64,000 bases of DNA from Lutibacter sp. A80 (GCF_022429645.1 NZ_CP092480.1:647501-711500); one strand, 5' to 3'. Positions 18,552-27,264 are shown, numbered from the stretch's first letter. A program made the numbers and translations. Notes: generated by a model from the sequence alone, not told the origin.

Positions 18552-19172
18552 TTATTGATATTTATTATTTATAACTTTATCATCTTTTATGTAAAAATTT
18601 CTGGTTATTGTTCTTCGTCTAGAGTCAATCAAAACTTCTGTTGAATATTTAACTCGATAAACTTCTGCAACAATGTTAGTCGTGTCAGATTTAAATTTAT
18701 TTATTAAATTAATGTCATCAAGTAAATTTATATTATACGTTGAATTTATGTATTCATTATTGTTAATTAAATTAATATCGTTTTCTATTTCCTTAATCTC
18801 ATCCTCATATTTATTATTTTTTTCTTGTAATGATTCCTTATCATCTCCTAAAATCGTTTTTGAGTTACCTTTTAAAGATTTCTGAAGGTTTTCCATAGCT
18901 TTCAAAGCTTCTTTTTTTGACTGTAAAAGTTCTAATTTGTTTTTCAGTAAGTCTGCTTTTGTATTTTCAAATGTATTAATAAGAGTAGGTAATGTGTCTT
19001 TAATAAACAGTGTGTCAACTTTTTTAAGATTAATAATTTTTACATTAAAATCTCCAACTGTATTTGAGCCAAAAGGAGTGTTTATATGATTTATAATTTG
19101 TTCTTCAAGTTCGTTTTGTGTGCAGCTCAAAAGTATTAAAAATGAGCTCAATATTAGTAGTGTTCTTTTCAT
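18552..19172 (-). CDS. Hypothetical lipoprotein with coiled coil
   Basis: I do not recognise the family. The 206-residue product has a lipoprotein signal peptide (LSSFLILLSC, lipobox cysteine near residue 17), so it should be anchored in the outer or inner membrane facing the periplasm. Residues about 65-145 are rich in Lys, Glu and Leu and look coiled coil. The C-terminal part contains a short beta-rich segment (YRVKYSTEVLIDSRRRTI). It is a single-gene unit. On its 5' side the junction is a collapsed AACGGTTAGG (19211-19220), on its 3' side family A copy 1. Confidence 0.75.
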   Translation of the reverse strand: MKRTLLILSSFLILLSCTQNELEEQIINHINTPFGSNTVGDFNVKIINLKKVDTLFIKDTLPTLINTFENTKADLLKNKLELLQSKKEALKAMENLQKSLKGNSKTILGDDKESLQEKNNKYEDEIKEIENDINLINNNEYINSTYNINLLDDINLINKFKSDTTNIVAEVYRVKYSTEVLIDSRRRTITRNFYIKDDKVINNKYQ

Positions 19173-19210
19173 ATTTATTTTTTTAATTATATGTTTTTTT
19201 ACATACTTAT

Positions 19211-19220
19211 AACGGTTAGG
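19211..19220 (-). repeat. Collapsed attC-like junction
   Basis: AACGGTTAGG: the AACG left border and GTTAGG right border seen in full elements lie next to each other with no stem between. It sits 38 bp upstream of one start codon and 10 bp downstream of the next stop codon, where other junctions have a full element. Confidence 0.4.
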
Positions 19221-19230
19221 GTATAGTTTA

Positions 19231-19872
19231 TCATTTTACAATCAATTTTCTTAAATCTTTAGAGTCAATGGTTGTACTAATTTTTTTTAATCCTGGGAGC
19301 GGAATATTTATTGGTTCATCATCAGTTGGACTTATTAATATTCTATATTCATTTTGATACTCATATTTTTCATCTTTATGGTGTAGAGAAAGCTTTCCAT
19401 TAAAATTTTTAGGAGAATAATATTCAACTTTTTTTCTAGAATATTTATAATTGAGTTTCTCCAATGAATTATCAAGTATCTCAATAAATTTGAAACAGTC
19501 AAAAATCAATAATGCCTTTTCTCCAAATTCGAGAAGCTTTTCATTGAAGGAATCGTTTAATTTTTCAGGCTCAAGCTCAATCCAAAGCAATGAACAACAG
19601 TTTATTTTCGGATTGGTTAAATACTTATTAAATTGTCCTTTGAAATCCTTGAACATTTTATGCATTTCTATTTTTCTATTTTCAGTTGATAAAGTAAGGT
19701 TATCTATTTGAATATTTGAAACATTCAACTCTTTAGAATCTAATCTTCCTGTTTTATCATCCTTTTTACTTCTAAAATCTTTAAGTGGTTTAAAATATAG
19801 ATATTCTTTTTCATACATGTCATCAATATATGTAGAATGATGAATTTTAGTAAGAATTATATTTTTTTTCAT
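19231..19872 (-). CDS. Hypothetical protein, DUF2971-like
   Basis: The product is 213 residues from the ATG at 19872. A longer frame using TTG at 19884 would begin inside the repeat border and is less likely. The segment YLYFKPLKDFRSKKDDKTGR and the later KYEYQNEYRILISP recall the DUF2971 pattern of a 'form/FNDP-DG' start and a YxxEYRxL motif, but the match is weak and I call it only tentatively. No signal peptide or membrane helix is present. It is a single-gene unit whose start lies 10 bp from family A copy 2. Confidence 0.65.
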   Translation of the reverse strand: MKKNIILTKIHHSTYIDDMYEKEYLYFKPLKDFRSKKDDKTGRLDSKELNVSNIQIDNLTLSTENRKIEMHKMFKDFKGQFNKYLTNPKINCCSLLWIELEPEKLNDSFNEKLLEFGEKALLIFDCFKFIEILDNSLEKLNYKYSRKKVEYYSPKNFNGKLSLHHKDEKYEYQNEYRILISPTDDEPINIPLPGLKKISTTIDSKDLRKLIVK

Positions 19873-19881
19873 AATTAAACT

Positions 19882-20010
19882 CAACGGGTTTTTATATAAT
19901 TTGTGCGACTGGAAAATCGGAGATTTTTCGGACGTAGCAAATCGTTTGTTGAATGTTTATCAGTTCATTATTTAGTTTAAATGTAATCATAAATTTTATG
20001 AGTTGTTGGC
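19882..20010 (-). repeat. attC-like element, family A copy 2
   Basis: Starts CAACGGG, ends GTTGGC, 129 bp, nearly identical to copy 1 over the central AAAATCGGAGATTTTT hairpin and the AGCAAATCGTTTGTTGAATG block. The stop codon of the next gene (19996-19998) lies inside its right end. Confidence 0.8.
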
Positions 20011-20970
20011 AACTGTTTTTTTGTATATTTCTAATTTTCGTTTAATTCCTACTTTAGAATTTAATTTAATTGCTTTTTCCCAATAAAAAATTGTCTTTTG
20101 GATTTCATTTCTTTCTTCGTGAAATTCGCCTATTTTTCTGTATATTTTATCAAAACCAAAAGAGTAAGTTTTATGAACTCCTTCAACGGCTTGTGTTAAA
20201 GCATTTAAGTAATCAGAATCTTTAAATTTTGTTTTATCGGGTATTTTCTCATAATACAATAAAAGTTCATTTAGAAGATTTTTTTCTTTTAGTTGTGTTT
20301 TGTAATTTGAATTAATTTCTTGTCCATTAAAATTAATTTCCATTTTACAATTATTTCTGTCAGTTAAAATTATAGTTTCTTTTTCTAAATTTATATAACT
20401 TGAAGTGAATGAAATAGGCCTGTCAAATTTACGAGTTTCTTTAGTTGAAATATTAACTAAAAATATTTTATTAGAATCTTCATTATCGGAACTATACGTT
20501 TCAAAAATTGAAAAATCTGAATTTTCAGATATAGAGCATAAGCCTAAGTTAGCTTTTGTTTTTTTTGAATAAATTTCATTTCCTATTTTGTCAAAGCTTA
20601 TGAAATTTCCTTCAAAAGTTTCAGAGTTGAGCCAATCACAACAAATAATAGTTCCGTTGTTATTTACTTTACAATTATTTGGTCTCTCAATTTGTTTTTT
20701 GAAGATTAATTCTTCATTTTCAAATAATGCCAAGTTTCCTAATTTCCAATTAGATTTTTCATAATGTCCATCAGAATAGTAAACACAAAAATTTTCGTTT
20801 GGAGAATATTCCATTAATCCGATAAATCCCGCTTTATCGCCAAATCGTATTATTTTTCTTACATTTCTTTCAGGTTGTTCATAAACTTCCTTTTTTGTTT
20901 TAGTTTTTTTTAAAACTAAGATTATTCCAATAACTAGTATTGTAATCAATATATATGTTAGAATAATCAT
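19996..20970 (-). CDS. Hypothetical membrane-anchored protein with helical repeat tail
   Basis: The 324-residue protein has one N-terminal membrane helix (about residues 3-22) followed by a KKTKTKKE stop-transfer patch, so the body faces the cytoplasm or periplasm on a single anchor. The middle (40-220) is beta-rich, with repeated strand pairs such as NENFCVYYSDG and GNFISFDKIGNEIYSK, possibly a small propeller. The last 75 residues are helical with a TPR-like IFYWEKAIKLNS unit. Family not recognised. Its last residues (VANNS and the TAA) are encoded by the right end of family A copy 2, meaning the stop is borrowed from the repeat. Confidence 0.72.
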   Translation of the reverse strand: MIILTYILITILVIGIILVLKKTKTKKEVYEQPERNVRKIIRFGDKAGFIGLMEYSPNENFCVYYSDGHYEKSNWKLGNLALFENEELIFKKQIERPNNCKVNNNGTIICCDWLNSETFEGNFISFDKIGNEIYSKKTKANLGLCSISENSDFSIFETYSSDNEDSNKIFLVNISTKETRKFDRPISFTSSYINLEKETIILTDRNNCKMEINFNGQEINSNYKTQLKEKNLLNELLLYYEKIPDKTKFKDSDYLNALTQAVEGVHKTYSFGFDKIYRKIGEFHEERNEIQKTIFYWEKAIKLNSKVGIKRKLEIYKKTVANNS

Positions 20971-20999
20971 TGAAGTGAAATTTCAGTTAATTAATAGTT

Positions 21000-21223
21000 G
21001 CCAACTTGTTATATACTTCGTTTATCTTAGTTTATCCCAAGTAAGTTACCTGGATAAACAAATTTTAAAGTTGTTTTATATTTTTTGATGTTGCAATTTT
21101 TTTAAAGTACTAATTTAATAAAAAAGTCTATTAAAACATTAAATATATTTTTATAGGCCCAGAATTATAATGTCATAAATTAACGAAGAATTTACTTATT
21201 GTTACCACAGTACTTTGTTGGAA
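21000..21223 (-). repeat. Family B palindromic element, copy 1
   Basis: Starts GCCAACTTGTTATATAC, ends ACTTTGTTGGA. It shares with other family B copies the GTTTATCCCAA region, ATTAAAACATTAAATAT, a TATAGGC hairpin arm, TAAATTAACGAAGAAT, and a tail (ACCACAGTACTTTGTTGG) also found at the 3' end of the IS110-family element at 62.9 kb. Confidence 0.7.
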
Positions 21224-21235
21224 AACGTATTTTTT

Positions 21236-22417
21236 TTAAAATTCTTCAAGTAATTTTGCACCAATTCCTTTCAATTGTTTTTTTGTGATTTTTAATGAAT
21301 AGATATATTCATCTTTATCTATTTTTTCGCCATTTTCTAAATTAATTATAATTTTTAGATTCCATACTTTACCATATTTATATTCTGAAAAAATAGCATT
21401 AACATTTTTAACTTCATTTAGTTTCCATTTTTTTAAAGATGTTCTTTTTTGCTCTTCAATTATTTTTTCTAATATAAAATCTTTTAGTTCAATAATTTTA
21501 TATTTTTCCAATAAACTATAGATTCTGTCTTTTTCTATTTTTTCCTTTTCTGCTTTTAGTTGCTTTTCTTCTTCTCTTTTTTCAAATATTGGAGAGTACA
21601 TTTCTACTTTATAAGTTCCATATATTTCTTCTTCTTCTCCGTTTTCTAAAACTCCATAAACATCAACGTATCCATATGTTTCAAACATACTTTTCTTTCT
21701 TGTTGGTTTAATATTAATTGTCTTATAAGACTTTCCGTTTTTGTATTCCTTTTCTATTGTGGATTCAAGTATAGATAAATAGGTTTCACCCATTTTTTCT
21801 TTTTTAGCAATTTCAACTATTTTCGCGACCTTTTCATTTATAAGTTTTTCTTTTTCCTTTTCTTTAATTCTTAAGTTTTCAATAAGAGCAATCTTATCAT
21901 TAATTTCTTTTTCTGGTATTATAAAATTTATTGCTTTTGTGCTACCTGTTAAAGAAAAAACAATATCATTACTTCCGTATTTGTCAAAAGTTCTAATAGA
22001 AAGTTTAGATGCTTTTTTTAATTTTTCAAGAAATTCATATTTACTAATCTTAAATGAAGAATTTGGGTCATTAAATGTATCAAAAAATATTATTTTTCCA
22101 TCTGATGAAAATGTAAATGAATATGAAGAATAAATAACATTAGGTTCATTATCGAAAACAAATTTAATCCCTGCATTAGTACCTTCTTGAAAATAACCTG
22201 CTCCAGAAACATAAAAGTTTAAGTTTTCATTATTGTCAAATTTGTTTATTGTTAACATTGGTTTGTTGTAAGGAAAATTATTTCCTTTTCCAATAACATA
22301 TGAAGTTTTGTATTTTCCATCAAAATCAGATTTTCCTGATTCAAATTTCCAATTTTGAGCGTTTACATTTATAATTAATAATAAGGTAATTGATGTTAAT
22401 AGTTTTTTCATTTTCAA
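21236..22417 (-). CDS. Hypothetical secreted protein
   Basis: Not recognised. The 393-residue product has a signal peptide (KKLLTSITLLLIINVNAQ, cleavage about residue 20). It then has a beta-rich N-terminal domain (20-170), a charged helical centre rich in Lys, Glu and Ile (175-215 and 270-330), and a C-terminal beta segment. It should be periplasmic or surface associated. A start at the third codon's Met (MKKLL) is equally plausible. It is a single-gene unit between family B copy 1 (3') and the CAACGG-type element (5'). Confidence 0.72.
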   Translation of the reverse strand: MKMKKLLTSITLLLIINVNAQNWKFESGKSDFDGKYKTSYVIGKGNNFPYNKPMLTINKFDNNENLNFYVSGAGYFQEGTNAGIKFVFDNEPNVIYSSYSFTFSSDGKIIFFDTFNDPNSSFKISKYEFLEKLKKASKLSIRTFDKYGSNDIVFSLTGSTKAINFIIPEKEINDKIALIENLRIKEKEKEKLINEKVAKIVEIAKKEKMGETYLSILESTIEKEYKNGKSYKTINIKPTRKKSMFETYGYVDVYGVLENGEEEEIYGTYKVEMYSPIFEKREEEKQLKAEKEKIEKDRIYSLLEKYKIIELKDFILEKIIEEQKRTSLKKWKLNEVKNVNAIFSEYKYGKVWNLKIIINLENGEKIDKDEYIYSLKITKKQLKGIGAKLLEEF

Positions 22418-22458
22418 TAGTTTTTTTTAATATTAATATGATTCTCTCATATGTTTTA

Positions 22459-22590
22459 CAACGGTCTCGTATAACCGTCAGTTATGGGTTTATATGCGTT
22501 AATTTTCGGTTTAGCACAGACTTTAGCAATTCCGAGTGGATTCGGACGTAGTCGAATCCGCCATAATTGCGGTTATACATTGTTAGGGCA
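22459..22590 (-). repeat. attC-like element, family C (TATAACCG arms)
   Basis: Starts CAACGG, ends GTTAGG. Inner arms GTATAACCG (near the left end) and CGGTTATAC (near the right end) pair perfectly, and GGATTCG...CGAATCC forms the central hairpin. The stop codon of the SLATT gene (22583-22585) is part of the GTTAGG border. Confidence 0.75.
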
Positions 22591-23269
22591 CGTTATTTAT
22601 GCATTTAGCAATTAAAATAATTCCTGTAATTAAAATTGGTGGAGCAATTATCATAATTGAATACCACCCATAAACTTCCCAATTATATCTGCGTTTAACT
22701 TTCTTTATGTTTTCAGGCGTAACTTTTTTCGGTGCTACCTTTTCAAAATAATCTATATTATTAATCTGGAACAGATCATAATCAATTGGTGCGTGATTTT
22801 GGTAATTCCGTAACACATTTTGATATTTTTCAGACAGATTTTTTCCAAATGAATATATTTCATATTCCGATGGTTTTTTCTTTAAAGTTTTAAATACTCG
22901 TAAGTCATTATAAAGAATTGATAATTCAAGTCCACAATCGTGAAATATTCGTGCATTCAATTTATAATCTTGAGCATTCTCAAATTGGCTAACTACCAAA
23001 ACTAAAATCGATAAAGCTGTAATGACGTAATTAATAATGTTTTCATTATTTCCAGTATTTATGTTATAGACAGAAATCAAACTCGCAATAATCAAATATG
23101 CGGATAAGAATGCCAAACTAATATTGGATAATTTTGCTTTAAGTTTTAGTCTTTTATCAGCATTAAATCGTGATGCTTTAGTCGACCAAATTTTATAATT
23201 CAATTCTTCCAAAAAGCTTTTTTCTAAATATTTTTTTGGTCCGGTGAATTGGTTTGTCTTTTCTGTCAT
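22583..23269 (-). CDS. SLATT-domain protein (orphan 2TM effector-like)
   Basis: The 228-residue protein fits the SLATT_5 branch of the SLATT domains. It has a conserved N-terminal helix with YKIWSTKASRFNADKRLKLK (25-44), a hairpin of two membrane helices (about 48-68 and 79-95), then a long cytoplasmic helical region (FENAQDYKLNARIFHDCGLELSILYNDLR), and here a third hydrophobic stretch near the C-terminus (205-223). In described systems SLATT proteins are predicted pore-forming effectors that act with nucleotide-signal or reverse-transcriptase sensors. No such partner is adjacent; the gene sits alone between two repeats and uses the repeat border for its stop. Confidence 0.72.
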   Translation of the reverse strand: MTEKTNQFTGPKKYLEKSFLEELNYKIWSTKASRFNADKRLKLKAKLSNISLAFLSAYLIIASLISVYNINTGNNENIINYVITALSILVLVVSQFENAQDYKLNARIFHDCGLELSILYNDLRVFKTLKKKPSEYEIYSFGKNLSEKYQNVLRNYQNHAPIDYDLFQINNIDYFEKVAPKKVTPENIKKVKRRYNWEVYGWYSIMIIAPPILITGIILIAKCINNVP

Positions 23270-23290
23270 TCAGTTTGTTTTGTCTAATGT

Positions 23291-23420
23291 GCCCTAACTT
23301 GTTATATATTCATATTATATCCGTTTATCCAAAGTACATTACCCAGATAAACAAACTTTAAAGTTGTTCTATGTTTTTTGATGTTGCAATTTTTTTAAAG
23401 TACTAATTTAATAAAAAAAG
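23291..23420 (-). repeat. Family B element, copy 2 (truncated)
   Basis: Starts GCCCTAACTTGTTATATA and follows family B through GATGTTGCAATTTTTTTAAAG and TACTAATTTAATAAAAAA, then loses similarity. The 23421-23568 stretch up to the HD gene is AT-rich with no recognisable feature. Confidence 0.6.
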
Positions 23421-23568
23421 AGTTTTATAAAAATGGTTATCACTAATTTAAAATGAATTTAAATATGGCGATTCATAATATTATTTATTCTTTTCAAAAA
23501 TAAATTTTATTACGTTGTAAAAACTTAAATAAGTAGGTGAGGAGCTAGCAATTAATTAGTTATATTCC

Positions 23569-24090
23569 TTATGCTTTGTGATTTTTATTAAATAGATTTT
23601 TTAAATATACCGAAATCTCCTCACATTCAGTAACATATATTTTTTTTATAAAATCTTCATTCTCATCTTTATATTTCTCAAACATTTGTGAACCATTATT
23701 TTTTGAATGTGTCACATTTGCAATTCTATCACAAAATTTAATAAATGGTGCATTCTTAGTTTCTCTAATTCCTTTATAGTAGTTTTCATTCGCTCTTTCT
23801 GCTCTATTTCTACCTTTTTCATTAGTTAAAGCGTAAGCAAGTTCAGCTACGGTTTCATTCGTTTCTTTTTTAACATCATTATACGTCTCTCTTGCGTCTT
23901 CAATTATATCGTGAACCCAACATCCAGCTAATACATTTTCTTGTTCACTTGGCTCTACTAAATAGATAAATTTTTTGGCTATTTCAAACACCATATTTAA
24001 ATGAAAATCGTAATGGTATTTGTCATATGTATGATTTGAATTTCTATGTTTTTCTATAGCGTATTCTTTTGCTTTTTCTAATAGTTTCAT
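23569..24090 (-). CDS. HD-domain phosphohydrolase-like protein
   Basis: The 173-residue protein is a compact HD-superfamily metal phosphohydrolase. Candidate ligands are His30, the His60-Asp61 pair in WVHDIIED, and Asp121 in FCDRIANV, the order expected for the RelA/SpoT-type HD_4 fold. Members hydrolyse (p)ppGpp or other nucleotides; no synthetase domain is attached. It sits 23 bp downstream of the GyrI-like gene with no repeat between, so the two form one transcription unit. Confidence 0.82.
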   Translation of the reverse strand: MKLLEKAKEYAIEKHRNSNHTYDKYHYDFHLNMVFEIAKKFIYLVEPSEQENVLAGCWVHDIIEDARETYNDVKKETNETVAELAYALTNEKGRNRAERANENYYKGIRETKNAPFIKFCDRIANVTHSKNNGSQMFEKYKDENEDFIKKIYVTECEEISVYLKNLFNKNHKA

Positions 24091-24113
24091 TAAATATTGC
24101 GTTTAGATTAACA

Positions 24114-24590
24114 TTATTTCTTTTTTATTGGAATCCATATTTCTTCTTCAAAATTTGGGTCATTATTTTTATACTTTTCGCCTAGTACTTCAAAATGAGG
24201 TCTGTTATCCAATTGATATTCTGAATTTGGCAACCAAGACATAAAAATATACTGAAAAATACTGTTATCAGCACTTGACCCTTTATAATCAAATACAGCA
24301 TATTTACCACCACTTAAAATAAAAGTCTCCATATCTTTAGGTGTATGGTTAAAGTTATGCACTTCAACTGTTGCCCATTTTTCAAATTCATTATTAGGAT
24401 TAAAGGTTTTATAATATGAAGCATCATAAATTTGCATTGAAATCTTATCAGTGCTTACTCTATTTTTAATATCCTTAATTTTGGGTGCCATTTGTCCCCA
24501 TAATTGAGCTGTTTTATTGTTGGTTAAGCTCATTTTTAGTTTATAACCAATCAGTTTTTTATCTTTTAGTAGTTCTATTCTAGGCTTCAT
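24114..24590 (-). CDS. GyrI-like (AraC effector-binding) domain protein
   Basis: The 158-residue protein is a stand-alone GyrI-like/AraC effector-binding fold. The N-terminal KKLIGYKLKMSL strand is followed by a LWGQMAPKI helix, then GGKYAVFDYKG (111-121) and the C-terminal WLPNSEYQLDNRPHFEVL block that lines the ligand pocket in this family. Such proteins bind small hydrophobic molecules and in some cases hydrolyse or sequester them. There is no DNA-binding domain. Together with the downstream HD gene it forms a two-gene unit. Confidence 0.83.
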   Translation of the reverse strand: MKPRIELLKDKKLIGYKLKMSLTNNKTAQLWGQMAPKIKDIKNRVSTDKISMQIYDASYYKTFNPNNEFEKWATVEVHNFNHTPKDMETFILSGGKYAVFDYKGSSADNSIFQYIFMSWLPNSEYQLDNRPHFEVLGEKYKNNDPNFEEEIWIPIKKK

Positions 24591-24604
24591 TTAGTTGTAT
24601 GCTA

Positions 24605-24800
24605 TCAATTCAAAATTGTCTACCTGCGTTGTTCTGCTTATAAATAATAGGGGAGACTTTATTTTTATGTGTGTTTAAGCACCTAATTTAGCAAAAAAAA
24701 CCGAATAGAAAATCTACAAGATACAAGCGTAGAGAACTGGCGTAAGTAATTTTAGTAAGTAGGAGCGTACAGAGCAATAAATTATATTAGGTAGCTGGTT
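24605..24800 (-). repeat. Degenerate attC-like element
   Basis: Between the GyrI and VOC genes. Contains the blocks TTTAAGC...CTAATTTAG, ACCGAATAGAAAATC, AAGTAGGAGCG and AGCAATAAATTATAT shared with the elements at 43.4, 45.8, 58.8 and 63.5 kb, but the AAC/GTT borders are not clear. Confidence 0.4.
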
Positions 24801-24809
24801 TTGTTATTT

Positions 24810-25187
24810 CTAATCAATTCTCCAAGGCGGATTTGTTCGATTTTTTCCGCCATAAAATAAAATAAGTTGGTTTCCATCTACATCTTTTAATCTTGCCTCG
24901 CGCCATAACCAACTTTGATCAATAGGTTTTTGTTCAAATTCTATTCCTTTATTTATTAATTCGGTAACATATTCGTCAAGGTTTTCACATTCAAAATACA
25001 CATAAATTCCATCTCCATTTGGCAGTTTTTCAGTCTGATGTATGGAAAAAGTCGCATTTCCTTCTGGACACTCAAATCTGGCGTAATGAGGCAACGATTT
25101 TACAATTAATTTCAATCCTAATTTTTCATAGAATGGAATTGATTTTGTTAAATCTAACGATGGAACAGTTATTTGGTTTAAGTTCAT
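24810..25187 (-). CDS. VOC-family (glyoxalase/bleomycin resistance) protein
   Basis: The 125-residue protein has the vicinal-oxygen-chelate pattern. The opening strand LNQITVPSLDLTKSIPFYEKLGLKL is followed by a central FECENLDEYVTELINKGI segment and the end strand LKDVDGNQLILFYG, whose acidic and glycine residues mark the second beta-alpha-beta unit. It probably binds a metal and a small ligand; the reaction is unknown. It is a single-gene unit of the mosaic. Confidence 0.88.
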   Translation of the reverse strand: MNLNQITVPSLDLTKSIPFYEKLGLKLIVKSLPHYARFECPEGNATFSIHQTEKLPNGDGIYVYFECENLDEYVTELINKGIEFEQKPIDQSWLWREARLKDVDGNQLILFYGGKNRTNPPWRID

Positions 25188-25221
25188 ATTTTGTTTTCAG
25201 CAAGATTATTTTTGCAATACA

Positions 25222-25234
25222 GCCAACAGTTTTG
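25222..25234 (-). repeat. Possible attC-like remnant
   Basis: GCCAACAGTTTTG: the left border GCCAAC with a nearby GTT but no stem, in the gap between the VOC gene and a small membrane-protein gene. Weak. Confidence 0.25.
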
Positions 25235-25263
25235 CGTATGGTTTAAGGTTTTTATAAATACTC

Positions 25264-25464
25264 TTATTTTTTAAAAAATTGCCTTAGAGATACAACTATT
25301 CCTATTAAAATTAAAGGATAGATAACTATAAGATCTATACGTAATAATGGACCTTTTGTGTTTTCTTTCCAAGAAGTTAAAATAATAAATTCCCAAAGTA
25401 AGTACAAAATGACAAGTCCAATTGTAAGCCATTGTACAATTGTAAATTTAGTGTTTTTATTCAT
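25264..25464 (-). CDS. Small two-helix membrane protein
   Basis: The product is 66 residues from the ATG at 25464. An upstream in-frame start at 25503 adds 13 residues but would be less usual. Two hydrophobic segments (VQWLTIGLVILYLLWEFIIL and a second helix ending IGIVVSL) flank a short charged loop, and a basic end (RQFFKK) follows. It is predicted to be an inner-membrane protein of unknown function. It lies 38 bp downstream of the cytochrome-b-like gene's stop side, and no repeat separates them clearly. Confidence 0.55.
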   Translation of the reverse strand: MNKNTKFTIVQWLTIGLVILYLLWEFIILTSWKENTKGPLLRIDLIVIYPLILIGIVVSLRQFFKK

Positions 25465-25541
25465 TTTCAGTATCAAATATTTCTTTGGATATAGTACGTT
25501 CAACTGAATTATATATTACCGTTATAATTCTTTCGTACTTT

Positions 25542-26120
25542 TTAATTCTTGTCTTTTGTTCCACTTACAATTCGTGATATAATTCCTTTTTGATCTGTAA
25601 ATTCAGCAATTAAAATTCCAGCAAAATGGATTACAATAAAAGCTAGCAAGTAATAAATACTTAGTATATGGATTTCCTCCATTGGTTTTTTTAGGTCTTT
25701 TGGTCCCAATACTATAATTAGTCCTGTTACCAAAGAAATAATTACACATACATAAAAAATAATATAAATCCATTTCTGAAATTTTTCCTTTAGGGATAAT
25801 GTATTTGAAAATGGATTTTGGAATTTCATATGTCCTAATGCAGGAAGTACAAAACGAATACTAAACAGTCCAACTAAAACATAACCAATATAAATATGCC
25901 AATTCCACATTGGTTGTCTTATTTTTTTTGCTAAAACAATGAGTTGTTCTTGAGTTAATATTTGGTCGGTATCACTCAGATACTCCTGTATAATAGCTGC
26001 AACATTAAATTTATTTAACCACGTTAAACGTAAAAAAATAGTAAGTAGCAATAGCACAAATGAAACAGCTATTGCCCAATGAATTATTCGATAAATTTTA
26101 GAATACTTTACTTCTTTCAT
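25542..26120 (-). CDS. Cytochrome b561/b-type membrane domain protein
   Basis: The 192-residue protein has four predicted membrane helices with histidines placed as for bis-heme cytochrome b of the Ni/Fe-hydrogenase/cytochrome b561 type. These are His14 (IYRIIHWAIA), His75 (WNWHIYIGY), His151 (EEIHILSIYY) and His165 (VIHFAG). It would pass electrons across or within the inner membrane; no partner dehydrogenase is adjacent. A longer loop between helices 1 and 2 carries an EYLSDTDQ segment. Confidence 0.85.
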   Translation of the reverse strand: MKEVKYSKIYRIIHWAIAVSFVLLLLTIFLRLTWLNKFNVAAIIQEYLSDTDQILTQEQLIVLAKKIRQPMWNWHIYIGYVLVGLFSIRFVLPALGHMKFQNPFSNTLSLKEKFQKWIYIIFYVCVIISLVTGLIIVLGPKDLKKPMEEIHILSIYYLLAFIVIHFAGILIAEFTDQKGIISRIVSGTKDKN

Positions 26121-26276
26121 AATATTTGTTTTTAATATGAAAATTAATACCTGAGTTTATTTGGTACGTTCATTTACTAATTTATAGTAAAGAAAATAGA
26201 AGCTTAAAGTTAGTATATTTTAATGTAAAACGACAAAAACTTAGCAATGAATTATATCAGCTATTAAAGCTCGTTT

Positions 26277-26489
26277 TTATTCTTCAATCAATTCAAATAA
26301 TTCTTCTACATTAATATTAAAAAATCTAGCCAATCTTATAGCTAATATAGTTGAGGGTACAAATTTTCCAGTCTCAATTGTATTAATTGTTTTTCTTGTT
26401 ACACCAATTTCAGCCGCTAATTCTGCCTGTGTTATATTTTTAATAGCTCGTTGTACCTTAATTTGATTTTTTAGCTCGAAACCTCCCAT
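26277..26489 (-). CDS. XRE-family helix-turn-helix regulator
   Basis: The 70-residue protein is almost entirely a Cro/CI-type HTH. The helix 2-turn-helix 3 unit is TQAELAAEIGVTRKTINTIETG (about 20-41), followed by the typical PSTILAIRLARFFNINVEELF ending. It starts 5 bp after the stop of the small membrane-protein gene, so the pair is an operon. Small XRE regulators next to a four-helix membrane protein are a common bacterial arrangement, in which the regulator probably controls the pair. Confidence 0.92.
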   Translation of the reverse strand: MGGFELKNQIKVQRAIKNITQAELAAEIGVTRKTINTIETGKFVPSTILAIRLARFFNINVEELFELIEE

Positions 26490-26494
26490 TTAGA

Positions 26495-26929
26495 TTAGTT
26501 TTTATTATAAATCAATCCAGAAATAAAAGTAGAAAGCATTCCAAAATAAAGTATAATTTCAAGAACAACTAATAGTGGCATTTCTTTAAAAAATGATAGA
26601 ATCATAAAACCAATTATCAATGTTAGAAAAGTCAAAAATCCAATTCTAAAAGATTTTAAAACATATAATTTATGCAGTTCATTATTTAATGCCTGCTTTA
26701 GCTTAGAATCTTGTTTTATTTGTTTGATAATTTTAAGGCTCATAAAAGTACTTTTCAGAAAAAGTACCATACCAATTACCCCTAATAATCTAACAAATAA
26801 TAGAATATTTTTTCCATCAATAAACTCTTTTAAAATTGCCTCTCCAAAGTACAAACTAAATCCAATGGTTAGCCAAATTAACATGTTGTACCTCGATTTA
26901 TCTAATTTTTCAATTTGTGTATGTTCCAT
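26495..26929 (-). CDS. Four-helix membrane protein paired with XRE regulator
   Basis: 144 residues from the ATG at 26929; an upstream TTG at 26938 is not preferred. Four hydrophobic segments (about 17-35, 40-60, 85-103, 112-135) with a lysine-rich cytoplasmic loop (QIKQDSKLKQALNNEL). Family not assigned; similar proteins are found upstream of small XRE regulators, as here. Confidence 0.7.
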   Translation of the reverse strand: MEHTQIEKLDKSRYNMLIWLTIGFSLYFGEAILKEFIDGKNILLFVRLLGVIGMVLFLKSTFMSLKIIKQIKQDSKLKQALNNELHKLYVLKSFRIGFLTFLTLIIGFMILSFFKEMPLLVVLEIILYFGMLSTFISGLIYNKN

Positions 26930-27053
26930 ATTTATCAATTATTTAATAACCTTTACTACTTAAAAAGTAACCTTTAGGTTACAAATGTATGCTATTCATA
27001 TTTATAATCAAAATAGTTGGTATTATTTTAGTGATTAATTTTTGATAATGCTT

Positions 27054-27264
27054 ATAACAGTTGGTGAATGAAAACTAGTAGTGTTAAATGGAAAATTGTT
27101 TATTGAATGAGCGGATTTATAGTATTATTAAGTAAGGTATTTAAATGACTAATTTACTAAGTATAAATAGAATAGGAAACCATAAGAATTATTGTAAGTA
27201 GGAGAGAAGCGAGCAATAAGATTGCTATAGTTACTTAAATTTAGTTCAGTTTTATGTGTTAGCT
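27054..27264 (-). repeat. attC-like region with a collapsed AACAGTTGG junction
   Basis: AACAGTTGG at 27056-27064 joins left and right border sequences directly. The remainder holds a degenerate element (CTAATTTACTAAGT, AATAGGAAACC, GTAAGTAGGAGAGAAGCGAGCAATAA) that ends in GTTAGCT at 27258-27264, where the stop of the acetyltransferase lies. Confidence 0.45.

Noticed and set aside
19872..19884. Start codon TTG at 19884 for the DUF2971-like gene
   Set aside because: It lies inside the repeat border; ATG at 19872 is more likely.
22583..23269. A CBASS or SLOG-SLATT defence operon
   Set aside because: No nucleotidyltransferase, SLOG or reverse transcriptase gene is adjacent; the SLATT gene is an orphan.
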